A DNA stretch of 64,000 nucleotides from Acetobacter pomorum (GTDB lineage: Bacteria > Pseudomonadota > Alphaproteobacteria > Acetobacterales > Acetobacteraceae): NCBI RefSeq assembly GCF_002738225.1, contig NZ_PEBQ01000135.1, positions 1 to 64,000 of the forward strand, read 5' to 3'. The notes beneath the pieces are model-generated. The model was not told the DNA's origin, searched no databases, and was given only the letters and a program-made list of their open reading frames with translations. This document shows positions 51,496 to 61,959 of the stretch, in pieces (the stretch's first letter is position 1; each line of letters starts with the position of its first letter). The translations under genes were made by a program, and so were the position numbers.

Positions 51496-52050
51496 TTATG
51501 CCCTGCCTGATCCATTTTTGGGCTCTGCCTGATCCTGCGCGGCCATAACTTTTTTAAGGGCTGTGCGTGCGCGAGAGACGCGTGCCTTCATTGTTCCCAC
51601 TTCTACACCGCATATTTCTGCGGCTTCGGCGTATGTCAGTTCCTGTGCGCCTACAAGCACCAGAGCCTCGCGCAGCAATGGAGATATTTGCCACAGGAAA
51701 TGTTCCAGTTCCTGCATTTCGGTCTGGGTGGAGGAAGACGATTCGGGTGCTGGGGCGGGCTGATGCCCGTAATCTTCCAGCGCAATACGCTCTCTTTTGC
51801 GGCGGCGATGTTGTTCCAGAAAAAGATTGCGCAAAATGGCAAGGCACCACGCCCGCAGGTTTGTGCCGGGTGTAAAGCTGTCTGCCTTGTCCAGCGCGCG
51901 CACTATTGTATCCTGCACCAGATCATCAGCAATGCTGGAATCTCGCGCTAAAAAGCGGGCAAAGCCACGCAATGCAGGGATACTTGCAAGAAGTTCTGTG
52001 CGAAACGTGCGCCGCGTGGCAACATGGGTGGAATGTGGAGTGCGATTCAG
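51496..52050 (-). CDS. EcfG-type sigma factor, paralogue 2, apparent non-AUG start
   Basis: The clear body (RGFARFLARDSSIADDLVQDTIVRALDKADSFTPGTNLRAWCLAILRN, then region 4 LREALVLVGAQELTYAEAAEICGVEVGTMKARVSRARTALKK) is an ECF15-like sigma factor. The reading frame is open back to a stop at 52111, but contains no ATG or GTG. A TTG at 51972 would cut into region 2. A CTG at 52050 has AAAGGGG seven bases upstream and gives 184 residues with a normal N-terminal part (ELLASIPALRGFARFL). I therefore mark 52050, and ATC at 52053 is equally close. This gene is divergent from phyR. Confidence 0.75.
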   Translation of the reverse strand: MNRTPHSTHVATRRTFRTELLASIPALRGFARFLARDSSIADDLVQDTIVRALDKADSFTPGTNLRAWCLAILRNLFLEQHRRRKRERIALEDYGHQPAPAPESSSSTQTEMQELEHFLWQISPLLREALVLVGAQELTYAEAAEICGVEVGTMKARVSRARTALKKVMAAQDQAEPKNGSGRA

Positions 52051-52138
52051 GATAAATCCCCTTTCCGGAAAACCGGTGCGCGTGCATCCTCGCGTTCTCG
52101 CATGTTTTTGTCATGACCCATTATGAAGGAGACTTGCC

Positions 52139-52888
52139 ATGTCAGAGTCGCTGCGTGACGGCCTGATCCGGGCCCTCCCTTATGGCAGACGTTACGCGCG
52201 GGCGCTGACAGGCAGCCAACCAGAAGGTGATCTGCTGGTGGCCGAAAGCCTGCGTGGCCTTTCTGCGCAACGGCTGAAGGAAGGCTTTACACCTCTTTAT
52301 CAGCTTTATGAGGCAATTTCAGGGCTATTTGCCCGTAAAGGGTTTGCTGCGGAATATGATGTTGCAGGGCTTTCTGTCTCGCAACGCCAACTTCTCCTTT
52401 TGATCACGTTGGAAGAAGTGCCTGTTGAAATGGCCGCCCGTATTATGGGTATGCCTCTTAAACAGGCGGAACAGGAACTGGAAGATGCACAGGGCCGCCT
52501 GCACAAGAATGTGCAGACATCGGTGCTGATTATAGAAGATGAACCCATTATTGCCATGGATATTGAACAGCTTGTGCTGCAATGTGGGCATCAGGTTGCG
52601 GGTATTGCCCACACGCAGGCTGACGCGGTAAAATTGGCGAAAGAAACCAAACCGGGGCTTATTTTGGCAGATATCAACCTTGGCCCAGGTGGGGATGGCA
52701 TACAGGCGGTGGCGGAAATTACCTCATCTTTCAGTGTGCCGGTTATATACGTAACGGCGTATCCAGAACGTTTGCTAACTGGGGAAACCATGGAGCCCAG
52801 TTTTGTTATTACCAAGCCGTTTGACCCCCTTACCCTTGCTGTTGCAACGTATCAGGCAGTGAGCAGCGCACGCACACAGGCCGTATAA
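52139..52888 (+). CDS. phyR: Response regulator PhyR (sigma-like domain plus receiver)
   Basis: 249 residues. Residues 1-120 are a sigma-like ECF domain without DNA-binding function (GLSVSQRQLLLLITLEEVPVEMAARIMGMPLKQAEQEL). Residues about 127-245 are a receiver with IIEDEP, phospho-acceptor Asp178 in LILADINLG, and the PhyR-type VTAYPERLLTGE ... FVITKPFDP motif. When phosphorylated it titrates NepR and frees EcfG. The start has AAGGAG upstream. It faces the two sigma genes across an 88-bp spacer (from 52050). Confidence 0.95.
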   Translation: MSESLRDGLIRALPYGRRYARALTGSQPEGDLLVAESLRGLSAQRLKEGFTPLYQLYEAISGLFARKGFAAEYDVAGLSVSQRQLLLLITLEEVPVEMAARIMGMPLKQAEQELEDAQGRLHKNVQTSVLIIEDEPIIAMDIEQLVLQCGHQVAGIAHTQADAVKLAKETKPGLILADINLGPGGDGIQAVAEITSSFSVPVIYVTAYPERLLTGETMEPSFVITKPFDPLTLAVATYQAVSSARTQAV

Positions 52889-52942
52889 GCAAAAAAGCGG
52901 TCTCCATTTCCAGTTCTACAAAACGGATTATTTTTTTCCAGC

Positions 52943-54751
52943 ATGGCGCATCCTCCCCTTCTTCATCTTCAGGACATTACTCTTACATTAGGAGGGAACC
53001 CGCTGCTGGATGGCGCCGGTTTTGCCGTTGGACGTGGTGAGCGCCTCTGCCTTGTGGGGCGAAACGGTTCGGGAAAGTCCACCCTGCTCAAAATTGCTGC
53101 GGGTGTTATTCAGCCAGATTCGGGGTCTGTGTTTGTCCAGCCCGGTGCTTCCCTGCGCTATCTGCCGCAAGAGCCGGATTTAAGCGCCTACGCCACAACG
53201 GCGGATTACGTTGTGGGCCAGATTGGAGACCCGGATATGGCATGGCGCGCCACGCCATTGCTGGATGCTCTGGGCTTGACAGGTAGGGAAAGCACGCAAA
53301 ATCTTTCAGGCGGTGAAGGTCGGCGTTGTGCCATTGCTGGTGTATTGGCGGCGGCCCCCGATGTGCTGCTGCTGGATGAGCCCACCAACCATCTGGATAT
53401 GCCTACCATTGAATGGTTGGAGCGTGAACTGCTGAGCCTTGGCTGCGCCATGGTAATTATCAGCCATGATAGGCGGCTGCTTTCCACCCTTTCACGTTCT
53501 GTTGTGTGGCTGGATCGGGGTGTAACCCGCAGGCTTGATGAAGGATTTGGAAGGTTTGAAGCCTGGCGAGAGGAGGTTCTGGAACAGGAAGAGCGTGATG
53601 CGCATAAACTGGACCGGAAAATCGCGCGGGAAGAAGACTGGATGCGTTATGGCGTAACGGCGCGCCGCAAACGCAATGTACGCCGTGTGCGGGAACTGGC
53701 AGATTTGCGCACAGCCCGTAAGGAGGCCATTCGAGCACCCGGCACCCTTACCCTGAACACGCAGGCTGCGGCCACATCCAGCAAGCTGGTGGCTGTGGCC
53801 GAAGATATTAGTAAGGCATGGGGTGAAAAGCAGGTTGTTCGCCATTTGGACCTGCGCATTCTACGTGGAGACCGGCTTGGTATTGTAGGGGCCAATGGTG
53901 CAGGCAAAACCACATTGCTGCGGATGCTAACAGGGCTGGACCAACCCGATAGTGGTACAATCTCACTTGGTCCTTCCCTTAATATGGTCACGCTGGATCA
54001 GCAGCGACGTACCCTGAACCCGGAACGCACACTAGCCGATACCTTGACAGAAGGCGGAGGCGATATGGTGCAGGTTGGCACGGAAAAGCGCCACGTTGTG
54101 GGGTATATGAAAGACTTTCTGTTTCGGCCAGAACAGGCACGCACACCCGTAAGTGCCCTTTCTGGCGGAGAGCGAGGGCGGTTAATGCTGGCATGCGCAT
54201 TGGCCAAGCCCTCCAACCTGCTGGTGCTGGATGAACCCACCAATGATCTGGATCTGGAAACACTGGATATTTTGCAAGACATGCTCGCCAGTTATGAAGG
54301 CACAGTGCTGCTTGTAAGCCATGATCGTGATTTTCTGGATCGGGTTGCAACATCCGTCTTGGCGACGGAGGGAGATGGCAACTGGATAGAATATGCTGGC
54401 GGATACAGTGACATGCTGGCTCAGCGGCACCAGAAACCGCTGACAACGGCCGTTGTGGTGGAAAACGAACCCACAAAACCCAAAGAGACAACTGCTGCGC
54501 GTGGCCCGACCAAAAAGCTGAGTTATAAGGACCAGTTTGCGCTGGATAATCTGCCCAAGGAAATGGAAAAGCTGGAAGCACAGGCTGCAACCCTGCGTGA
54601 AAAACTGGCAGATCCAGATTTATATGGAAAAAATCCCGCACAGTTTGAAAAACTTTCGGCTGATTTACAGAAGCTCGAAACAAAGCTGGCAGAATCTGAA
54701 GAACGCTGGCTGGAACTGGAAATGAAGCGAGAAGCCCTACAGGCCAACTAA
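52943..54751 (+). CDS. uup: ABC-F family ATPase, Uup type
   Basis: 602 residues, soluble, two ABC domains. First: Walker A GRNGSGKSTLLK, signature LSGGEGRR, Walker B LLLDEPTNHLD. Second: GANGAGKTTLLR, LSGGERGRLM, LVLDEPTNDLD. The linker between them is highly charged. The C-terminal 80 residues form a coiled coil (EKLEAQAATLREKLADPDLY ... LQKLETKLAESEERW), the Uup C-terminal domain, which binds branched DNA in E. coli. ABC-F proteins also act on ribosomes. The upstream gene is phyR. Confidence 0.9.
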   Translation: MAHPPLLHLQDITLTLGGNPLLDGAGFAVGRGERLCLVGRNGSGKSTLLKIAAGVIQPDSGSVFVQPGASLRYLPQEPDLSAYATTADYVVGQIGDPDMAWRATPLLDALGLTGRESTQNLSGGEGRRCAIAGVLAAAPDVLLLDEPTNHLDMPTIEWLERELLSLGCAMVIISHDRRLLSTLSRSVVWLDRGVTRRLDEGFGRFEAWREEVLEQEERDAHKLDRKIAREEDWMRYGVTARRKRNVRRVRELADLRTARKEAIRAPGTLTLNTQAAATSSKLVAVAEDISKAWGEKQVVRHLDLRILRGDRLGIVGANGAGKTTLLRMLTGLDQPDSGTISLGPSLNMVTLDQQRRTLNPERTLADTLTEGGGDMVQVGTEKRHVVGYMKDFLFRPEQARTPVSALSGGERGRLMLACALAKPSNLLVLDEPTNDLDLETLDILQDMLASYEGTVLLVSHDRDFLDRVATSVLATEGDGNWIEYAGGYSDMLAQRHQKPLTTAVVVENEPTKPKETTAARGPTKKLSYKDQFALDNLPKEMEKLEAQAATLREKLADPDLYGKNPAQFEKLSADLQKLETKLAESEERWLELEMKREALQAN

Positions 54752-54768
54752 GGCAACGCCATTTTTCG

Positions 54769-56847
54769 GTGAACGGTGCTCTTGCAGGCGGGTGGGTGCA
54801 ATGCCTATGTTTTGGCATGCTCTGTTTTACTGGTTCTCTTTATAAGCGCACCCTTCCTGCTGGCAGTCTGGCATTGCTTGCCTTTCTGAGCGTGGCACCC
54901 ATTGCATTCGCGCAGGATACACCCGCCGCTGCAGATGCAGAGGGGGCGCAACCGCTGCTTAGCTTGGTACCTTTACCTCCAGGCAGTCCAACGCCAGTAA
55001 TCTCTAAGCCGGAGGTGCCAAAGCCTGTGGTTGCTGCAGATAAAAGCACGGGCAGTGTTCCTGTTCCGGTTGAGCAGGATATGCGGCCGCCCTCCATTGC
55101 GTTTGATGGCCTTTTTGCGGCCATTCATCAAACACGCATGTTTACAGATCCAAAAGTGGTTTCGGATATTGTGCCAGACCGCTCGCCAACAGATGTGGTG
55201 GCATTATGGAAACAGGAAAAAGACAAACCAGGATTTAACCTGAAGGATTTTGTAACCCAGCACTTCACCATCCCTGCCTTGCGCTCTGCCGCCTATACCC
55301 GCAGGCCAGATGAAAGTGTGCATGATTACATCTCCGGCATGTGGGATGTTCTAACGCGAGACCCGGATGTGGCCATGCCGTGGTCTACTCTGCTGCCCCT
55401 GCCCTATAAATATATTGTTCCGGGTGGGCGGTTTGCCGAGATATATTATTGGGACAGTTACTTCACCATGATCGGCCTCTATGAGGATGATCATGTAGAT
55501 CTGATGCGCGATATGGTGCGCGATATTGCATCGCTCATCAACACATACGGGCATATGCCCAATGGTAACCGAACCTATTACCTTAGCCGTTCCGGCCTGC
55601 CGTTTTTTTCCCTGATGCTGGATTTACTGGCCAGCCATGATGGGCAGATTGCCTATACATCCTTCCTGCCTGAATTGCAGAAGGAGTATGATTACTGGAC
55701 ATATGGCGCAGCCAATCTGCCGCCGGGTATGGCGCGGCACCATGTTGTGCGTTTGCCAGATGGCACACTTATGTTCCGCCATTGGGATACACGCAGCGCC
55801 CCACGTGATGAAAGCTGGCCGCAGGATATGGCCACCGCGCAGGAAACAAGCCGCCCTTCTGGTGAGGTCTGGCGTGATTTGCGCGCGGCGGCTGAAAGCG
55901 GATGGGATTTTTCATCCCGCTGGCTGGCAGATGGCAAAACGCTGACAACAATTCAGACCACTTCATTGCTGACCATTGAGCTTAATTGCCTGATTGTGCA
56001 TCTGGATCAGACACTCTCCCACGCCTATGCATTAAATGGCGACCAGGAAAAGGCAGGTTACTATGCGCAGCAGGCAGAAATCCTGCGATCGGCCATAAAC
56101 CGGTTTTTATGGAATGAAAAACAGGGTGCCTATTTTGACTATAATTGGCGCATTGGGCAGCAGACAGATATTCTCTCCATTGCCACGTCTGTTCCCCTGT
56201 TTTTGCATCAGGCCAGTGTGCATCAGGCGGATGCAGTGGCGGAAACACTCAAAACGCGTTTGCTGCATGTGGGTGGGCTGACAGCCACCGAGCACCCGAC
56301 AGGCCAGCAATGGGATGCCCCGAATGGTTGGGCCCCATTGGAATGGATGGCTGTTAAAGGTCTGGAACAATATGGGCACCATGAATTTGCCGCCGATATT
56401 GCACGCCGCTGGATGGCGCGCGTGATTGGCACCTTTGAACGGAGCGGTGTGCTGCTGGAAAAATACGATGTTTCTGCTACCGAGATCAGCCCCACAGGTG
56501 GTAAGGGCGGTGGGGAATACCCCATGCAGATTGGCTTTGGCTGGACGAACGGCACCCTGGTTGGCTTTATGAATCGCTACCCGCAAAATACGCGGCAGGT
56601 GTTGGATAACAACCCGCTGGCTGATCAGCCCTCGCAAGAACCGCTGCCACCTATTGATGCGTGGGATGCAAAAGGCCCCGATATTCCGGTGGAAGAGCGC
56701 TCTCCGCTGCGTGGCGTGCCTTTATCATCCCTCAATACGGAGCAGTTCAACAAGGATGATGATGACGATGATGATGACACGCCTGCGCAGGAGGCTCCGC
56801 ACAGTGCGCCATCATCAGACAAACCAGCCAAGCAGGATGGCCCGTGA
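54769..56847 (+). CDS. treA: Periplasmic trehalase (GH37)
   Basis: Splits trehalose into two glucose. It has 692 residues from a GTG at 54769; an ATG at 54817 is an alternative and also leaves the signal peptide (PAGSLALLAFLSVAPIAFA, cleavage before QD). GH37 signature 1 is PGGRFAEIYYWDSYF near residue 218 and signature 2 is QQWDAPNGWAPLEW near residue 513. After the catalytic domain a tail of about 70 residues carries eight consecutive Asp and is rich in Pro, Ser and Ala. The tail is not part of the enzyme family. It lies 18 bp after uup. Confidence 0.92.
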   Translation: MNGALAGGWVQCLCFGMLCFTGSLYKRTLPAGSLALLAFLSVAPIAFAQDTPAAADAEGAQPLLSLVPLPPGSPTPVISKPEVPKPVVAADKSTGSVPVPVEQDMRPPSIAFDGLFAAIHQTRMFTDPKVVSDIVPDRSPTDVVALWKQEKDKPGFNLKDFVTQHFTIPALRSAAYTRRPDESVHDYISGMWDVLTRDPDVAMPWSTLLPLPYKYIVPGGRFAEIYYWDSYFTMIGLYEDDHVDLMRDMVRDIASLINTYGHMPNGNRTYYLSRSGLPFFSLMLDLLASHDGQIAYTSFLPELQKEYDYWTYGAANLPPGMARHHVVRLPDGTLMFRHWDTRSAPRDESWPQDMATAQETSRPSGEVWRDLRAAAESGWDFSSRWLADGKTLTTIQTTSLLTIELNCLIVHLDQTLSHAYALNGDQEKAGYYAQQAEILRSAINRFLWNEKQGAYFDYNWRIGQQTDILSIATSVPLFLHQASVHQADAVAETLKTRLLHVGGLTATEHPTGQQWDAPNGWAPLEWMAVKGLEQYGHHEFAADIARRWMARVIGTFERSGVLLEKYDVSATEISPTGGKGGGEYPMQIGFGWTNGTLVGFMNRYPQNTRQVLDNNPLADQPSQEPLPPIDAWDAKGPDIPVEERSPLRGVPLSSLNTEQFNKDDDDDDDDTPAQEAPHSAPSSDKPAKQDGP

Positions 56848-56862
56848 GCAGAAGGTGAAATA

Positions 56863-58062
<1,200 letters not shown>

Positions 58063-58111
58063 TCACAATTTTCTATGGATATGAAATGGGTCTTATTTCA
58101 CATTCATCCAT

Positions 58112-58128
58112 GATAAATGGTATTTATC
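58112..58128. repeat. Small dyad upstream of the PhnA-like gene
   Basis: GATAAA and TTTATC around TGGTA form a 6-bp perfect dyad in the 214-bp gap between frmA and the PhnA-like gene, 65 bases before that start. It is a possible operator; nothing more can be said. Confidence 0.25.
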
Positions 58129-58192
58129 AAAAGATCTTCTGCCCTTCCCTGTTGATGCAGGATTTCAGGCAGAAAAATTGAAGGATGAGAAA

Positions 58193-58534
58193 ATGAAGTG
58201 CCCTTCTTGTGGGTCCGAGTATCCCTATCATGATGGAAACCTATGGGTTTGCCCGGAATGTGCCCATGAATGGAATGAAGATGCGGCAGCAGATGCAGAC
58301 ACAACAGCGGATACCTCTGTTGTGCGGGACGCCAATGGAAACCAGTTGGCCGATGGTGATACGGTAACGGTTATTAAAGATCTGAAAATCAAAGGGTCTT
58401 CTCAGGCAGTTAAAGGCGGCACCAAGGTTAAAAATATTCGGCTGGTGGATGCGGGCGATGGCCACAACATTGCTTGTAAGATTGCCGGTTTTGGCGCGAT
58501 GAATCTGAAATCTGAATTTGTGAAAAAATCCTGA
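58193..58534 (+). CDS. phnA: PhnA-like zinc ribbon protein
   Basis: 113 residues from the ATG at 58193, with AAGGATGAG upstream. The N-terminal zinc ribbon has Cys3, Cys6, Cys20 and Cys23 ([27 protein letters not shown]). The C-terminal domain is the conserved PhnA fold ([28 protein letters not shown] ... [11 protein letters not shown]). Despite the name, this family has no established role in phosphonate use. No phn genes are near. Confidence 0.88.
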   Translation: MKCPSCGSEYPYHDGNLWVCPECAHEWNEDAAADADTTADTSVVRDANGNQLADGDTVTVIKDLKIKGSSQAVKGGTKVKNIRLVDAGDGHNIACKIAGFGAMNLKSEFVKKS

Positions 58535-58601
58535 TTACTTCACCAGAGGGCGCATTATCAAACATGCGTCCTCTGACTTGCCGGACCTTGTTTTGACATC
58601 C

Positions 58602-59516
58602 ATGACCATGCAGCCTTCCTCAAACATCAAAACCGTTGCTCTTATAGGTGCTGGTGCTGTTGGGCTTTGCCTTGCCACAGCTTTTGCAAAAGCGGGATGG
58701 CAGGTTGTGGTGTGTGGCGCGCGTCAACCATTTGCGCAAATAGAAGAAACAGAAGGTGCAAAAACGCATACACACCGTATTCGTCATGCTCTGACACCGG
58801 CTGAGATTGGTGAGTGCGATACAGTTGTTCTGGCTGTGAAATCTCATCAAACCCAGAGTGTTTCTCATTGGCTGCAAGCGTTTAACCGTGCCAGCGCCAC
58901 TCTTCTGGTTGCGCAAAACGGGCTTGGGCAAAAAGAGCGTGTGGCCAGTTTTGCACCACAGGCCAATATTTTACCTGTTATTGTGTATTTTAATGCACAA
59001 CGTTCTGGCCCCGGTAAGGTAGTGCTGAAACATATTGGAGAGCATGATTTATGCCTGCCAGATACCGCAACAGCGCACTGTTTTGCAGATAGCCTGCAAA
59101 AGGGAAACATGCGGGTGCAAACAACCGCAGACATAACAACAGCTCTCTGGTTGAAATTACTGGCAAATATTACCGCCAACCCGATCACGGCATTAACTGG
59201 CCGTAGTACGGGCGTGATGCAAGATCCCGCTATTTTGGAAACTGCACGCCAGATAATGGCCGAAGCTGTAAAGGTTGGGCAGGCTGAAGGCGCAAAGCTG
59301 ACAACGCAGCATATTGAAAATAGTCTTGCGTGGCTTCAGACCATATCGGCAGAAAGCATCACCTCCATGTTGCAGGATCGTCAGGCTGGGCGCGCGCTGG
59401 AATATGGTGCGTTAACTGGGCAGGTTGTAAAAGCGGGGAAAAAACATGGTATTGAAACGCCACTCAATAGCCTTGTTCTTTCCCTGCTATCTGCAATACA
59501 TCCAATATCTTGCTGA
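58602..59516 (+). CDS. Ketopantoate reductase-like protein (ApbA/PanE family)
   Basis: 304 residues from the ATG at 58602; a second ATG at 58608 is possible. The N-terminal NADP fold is TVALIGAGAVGLCLATAFAKAG, and the C-terminal helical domain shows WLKLLANITANPITALTG and GRALEYGALTGQVVKAGKKHGIETP with the catalytic Lys (K in LWLKLL). It may make pantoate for coenzyme A, which would link it to coaBC, but several PanE-like paralogues have other substrates. It stands alone between phnA and the amidohydrolase. Confidence 0.8.
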   Translation: MTMQPSSNIKTVALIGAGAVGLCLATAFAKAGWQVVVCGARQPFAQIEETEGAKTHTHRIRHALTPAEIGECDTVVLAVKSHQTQSVSHWLQAFNRASATLLVAQNGLGQKERVASFAPQANILPVIVYFNAQRSGPGKVVLKHIGEHDLCLPDTATAHCFADSLQKGNMRVQTTADITTALWLKLLANITANPITALTGRSTGVMQDPAILETARQIMAEAVKVGQAEGAKLTTQHIENSLAWLQTISAESITSMLQDRQAGRALEYGALTGQVVKAGKKHGIETPLNSLVLSLLSAIHPISC

Positions 59517-59557
59517 AGTATCTGTTTTTCAATCTATAGATATTGCGGCAAATTTCC

Positions 59558-60928
59558 TTACACAGATACGGCCTGCGCCAGACGTTTTACAACTTGGCGT
59601 GAATGCTGCATGAGTTCTGGCATGTTCAGGCCCTTAATCATCCCCTCGTAAACCACGGGTTTGCCTGCTTTAAGCACATGGCGTACGGTAGCCGCGCCTG
59701 AAGCCACCGGGGCAATAAGCGGATCTGCCAATCCTGCGTGGCGTGGATGATTGATGTCATGCACAACCAGATCTGCCACCATGCCTTCAGCCACAGAGCC
59801 TATGTCTGGCAGGCCCAGAATACGCGCACCCTCGTAAGAACTCCAGCGCACAACGTCCTCGCAACGAATGGCATCTGCCCCGTGCACAAAGCGGTGCAAA
59901 AGCCATGCCATGTGCATTTCTGCCCCCATATCGCAGGCCTCGTTTGAAGCAGCACCATCAACCGCCAGAGAAACACGCCCACCTGCCTGTTCCAAAGCGG
60001 GTGCCGGGGCTATGCCAGAACCCAGACGACCATTACTTTGCGGGCAATGAGCCATGCCTGTTTGTGTTTGTGCCAGCAAGGCTATTTCACTGGCATCCAA
60101 ATGCACCAAATGGGCAAACCAGACATCTGGCCCCAGCCAGCCATGTTCCCCTACAAATTGAACAGGCCTCATGCCGTACATTTCATTGCAGTATTTTACA
60201 TAATTTTCAGTTTCTGAAAGATGCGTGTGCAGGCCAATGCCCATGCTGCGTGCAGCTTCTGCCAAGGTGCGCAGTTCATCCGGTGTTACACCCCATGTGG
60301 GGGTGTTGGGGGCAATGGCAATGCGCCGGCTGCTATCCGGTGCCGGATCATGGTATCTGCTTACCAGATCACTCACCTGTTTGAGCATGTCATCCAGCGT
60401 TTCCGTGGGGGCTGGAACAATTTCATCCGTGTCAAATTTGCGGGCGCGCGTTGTACCGCCACGGGCCAGAACCAGCCGCATGCCCATTTTTTCGGCCGTT
60501 TCAAAAAGAACGGCGGCTGGATCATACTGATAACTGCGCGCAAACAGATAATGGTGGTCCACGACTGTTGTGCAGCCAGAGAGCAGAAGCTCCGCCATGC
60601 CAACCTGAGCCGCTGTTTGTAGCGTGTCTTCGTCCAGATACCGCCAATATGTGTTGGGCACCAGCCGCAGCCATTTTTCAAGCGGAGCATTGATGGCGGA
60701 AGGAATTCCCTTGAGCATGCTCTGGAACAAATGATGGTGGGTGGAAACCAACCCCGGCGTAATCACACCCCCCTGCGCATCCAGGACTGTATCGCCCGCC
60801 TGTTCTGGAATATGGCCAATGCTGACAATACGCCCTGCCCGTATGCGTATATCTCCTACCCGTCGTTCCTGCGGCCCTTTTAGCCCCGTAAGAATGCCCG
60901 ATGCATTGCGGATGACCAGATCATTCAT
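59558..60928 (-). CDS. Amidohydrolase, 8-oxoguanine/guanine/atrazine-type aminohydrolase
   Basis: Metal-dependent deaminase of the COG0402 amidohydrolase group, 456 residues. Metal ligands are His64 and His66 (STHHHLFQ), a later His in GLHTHLSE, and one in WFAHLVHLD. The active-site Asp is in AVDGAASNE. The closest families are 8-oxoguanine deaminase and hydroxydechloroatrazine hydrolase, and the exact substrate cannot be told by eye. Its start overlaps the stop of the substrate-binding protein gene by 4 bp, so the imported compound is probably its substrate. Confidence 0.8.
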   Translation of the reverse strand: MNDLVIRNASGILTGLKGPQERRVGDIRIRAGRIVSIGHIPEQAGDTVLDAQGGVITPGLVSTHHHLFQSMLKGIPSAINAPLEKWLRLVPNTYWRYLDEDTLQTAAQVGMAELLLSGCTTVVDHHYLFARSYQYDPAAVLFETAEKMGMRLVLARGGTTRARKFDTDEIVPAPTETLDDMLKQVSDLVSRYHDPAPDSSRRIAIAPNTPTWGVTPDELRTLAEAARSMGIGLHTHLSETENYVKYCNEMYGMRPVQFVGEHGWLGPDVWFAHLVHLDASEIALLAQTQTGMAHCPQSNGRLGSGIAPAPALEQAGGRVSLAVDGAASNEACDMGAEMHMAWLLHRFVHGADAIRCEDVVRWSSYEGARILGLPDIGSVAEGMVADLVVHDINHPRHAGLADPLIAPVASGAATVRHVLKAGKPVVYEGMIKGLNMPELMQHSRQVVKRLAQAVSV

Positions 60929-61917
60929 GCGGGCATCACCTTGGCGCGATCAGTGAATTTGCTTGTAAAGGCAGATTGCCAGTTGACGGTTTTATCCAGC
61001 AGGTCGTTCTCTACCATAAATTGATACGTTGCTTGCCAGCGGGCTTCTGTCATGCAGCCCAAACCCAGTGTTTTTGTATCTCCGCCTTCTACCACATTGG
61101 CTTTGGCCATGGCGTTATGGCCAAACATAATTTGCCCTTCTGTCATCCGAGGGTTGGCTTTGCGTATCAGGGCGTTCCCTGGTTCTGGATCACGCATGTA
61201 ATCCTGCCACCCTAACAGAGAGGCATGCACGAAGGCTTGTGTGGTGGCATCATTTTTGTCTGCAAACTCATGCGTTGTCAGCACGGGTGTGCCATATGGC
61301 GGGTAGCCCAGATCTGCAAACGGGAAAAAATGTACCGGTACATTATGCTGTTGGGCTTCATAAGGCTCGGATGATGCATAGGCCTGCACGGCCATTTCCG
61401 GGTTTAGAAAAAAGGGTTGCAAGTTAAAGGTATAAGGTTTTGCCTGCGCTGGGCTGTAACCGAATTTTTTGCACAGCCACCCCCAGTAAGAGGCATGGGC
61501 CGGGCTGGAAATCAGAATGGGATGATTGCGTAACTGGGCCAGGTCTGTGATGTTGTCATGCGTCATCAACCCCTGAAGATCATGTTGGAAAGAGGACATG
61601 ACGGTGAGCAACGGCATGCCCCCCTGTATGCCGCGCAAGGTTTGAAAATCGTAACCTGTTACAAAATCTGCTCGTCCTGCGGCCAGAATCTGCATGGTGT
61701 TTACCTGTGGGCCGCCCATATCTATTTGTACATCCAGCCCTTCCTGCGCATAAAATCCTTTTGCCAGAGCCTGATAGAACCCACCCACTTCAGCTTGAGC
61801 GAACCATGAAAGCAGCAGTTTGACCGGAGTTGCCGCATGCACGCGAGAAAGTGGTGTAAAAGCAGCAATAGATGATGCCGCGGCAACTGAAAGCAATGAG
61901 CGACGCGTAAGAGACAT
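60925..61917 (-). CDS. ABC transporter substrate-binding protein (NMT1/THI5-like)
   Basis: 330 residues from the ATG at 61917, with AGGA seven bases upstream. The N-terminus LTRRSLLSVAAASSIAAFTPLSRVHA has twin arginines and a hydrophobic stretch, consistent with a Tat or Sec signal. The body begins VKLLLSWFAQAEVGGFYQALAKGFYAQEGLDVQID, typical of the NMT1/THI5-like family that binds pyrimidines, nitrate, sulfonates or aromatic bases. It forms an operon with the amidohydrolase and is divergent from the ATPase-permease pair that completes the transporter. Confidence 0.85.
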   Translation of the reverse strand: MSLTRRSLLSVAAASSIAAFTPLSRVHAATPVKLLLSWFAQAEVGGFYQALAKGFYAQEGLDVQIDMGGPQVNTMQILAAGRADFVTGYDFQTLRGIQGGMPLLTVMSSFQHDLQGLMTHDNITDLAQLRNHPILISSPAHASYWGWLCKKFGYSPAQAKPYTFNLQPFFLNPEMAVQAYASSEPYEAQQHNVPVHFFPFADLGYPPYGTPVLTTHEFADKNDATTQAFVHASLLGWQDYMRDPEPGNALIRKANPRMTEGQIMFGHNAMAKANVVEGGDTKTLGLGCMTEARWQATYQFMVENDLLDKTVNWQSAFTSKFTDRAKVMPA

Positions 61918-61948
61918 TCCGGGTTCCTGCACAGGCATGGATATTTAT

Positions 61949-61959
61949 TTCGATAACGA
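61949..61959. promoter_or_regulatory. Operator-like dyad upstream of the substrate-binding protein gene
   Basis: TTCGATAACGA contains the dyad TCG-N4-CGA, 32 bp before the start. It is similar in layout to DeoR/GlpR operators such as those before glpD. A short match like this can arise by chance. Confidence 0.25.

Noticed and set aside
52051..52138. EcfG-dependent promoter (GGAAC-N16/17-CGTT) before phyR
   Set aside because: A GGAAA and a CGTT occur but with a spacer of about 21 bp, so the match is not acceptable.
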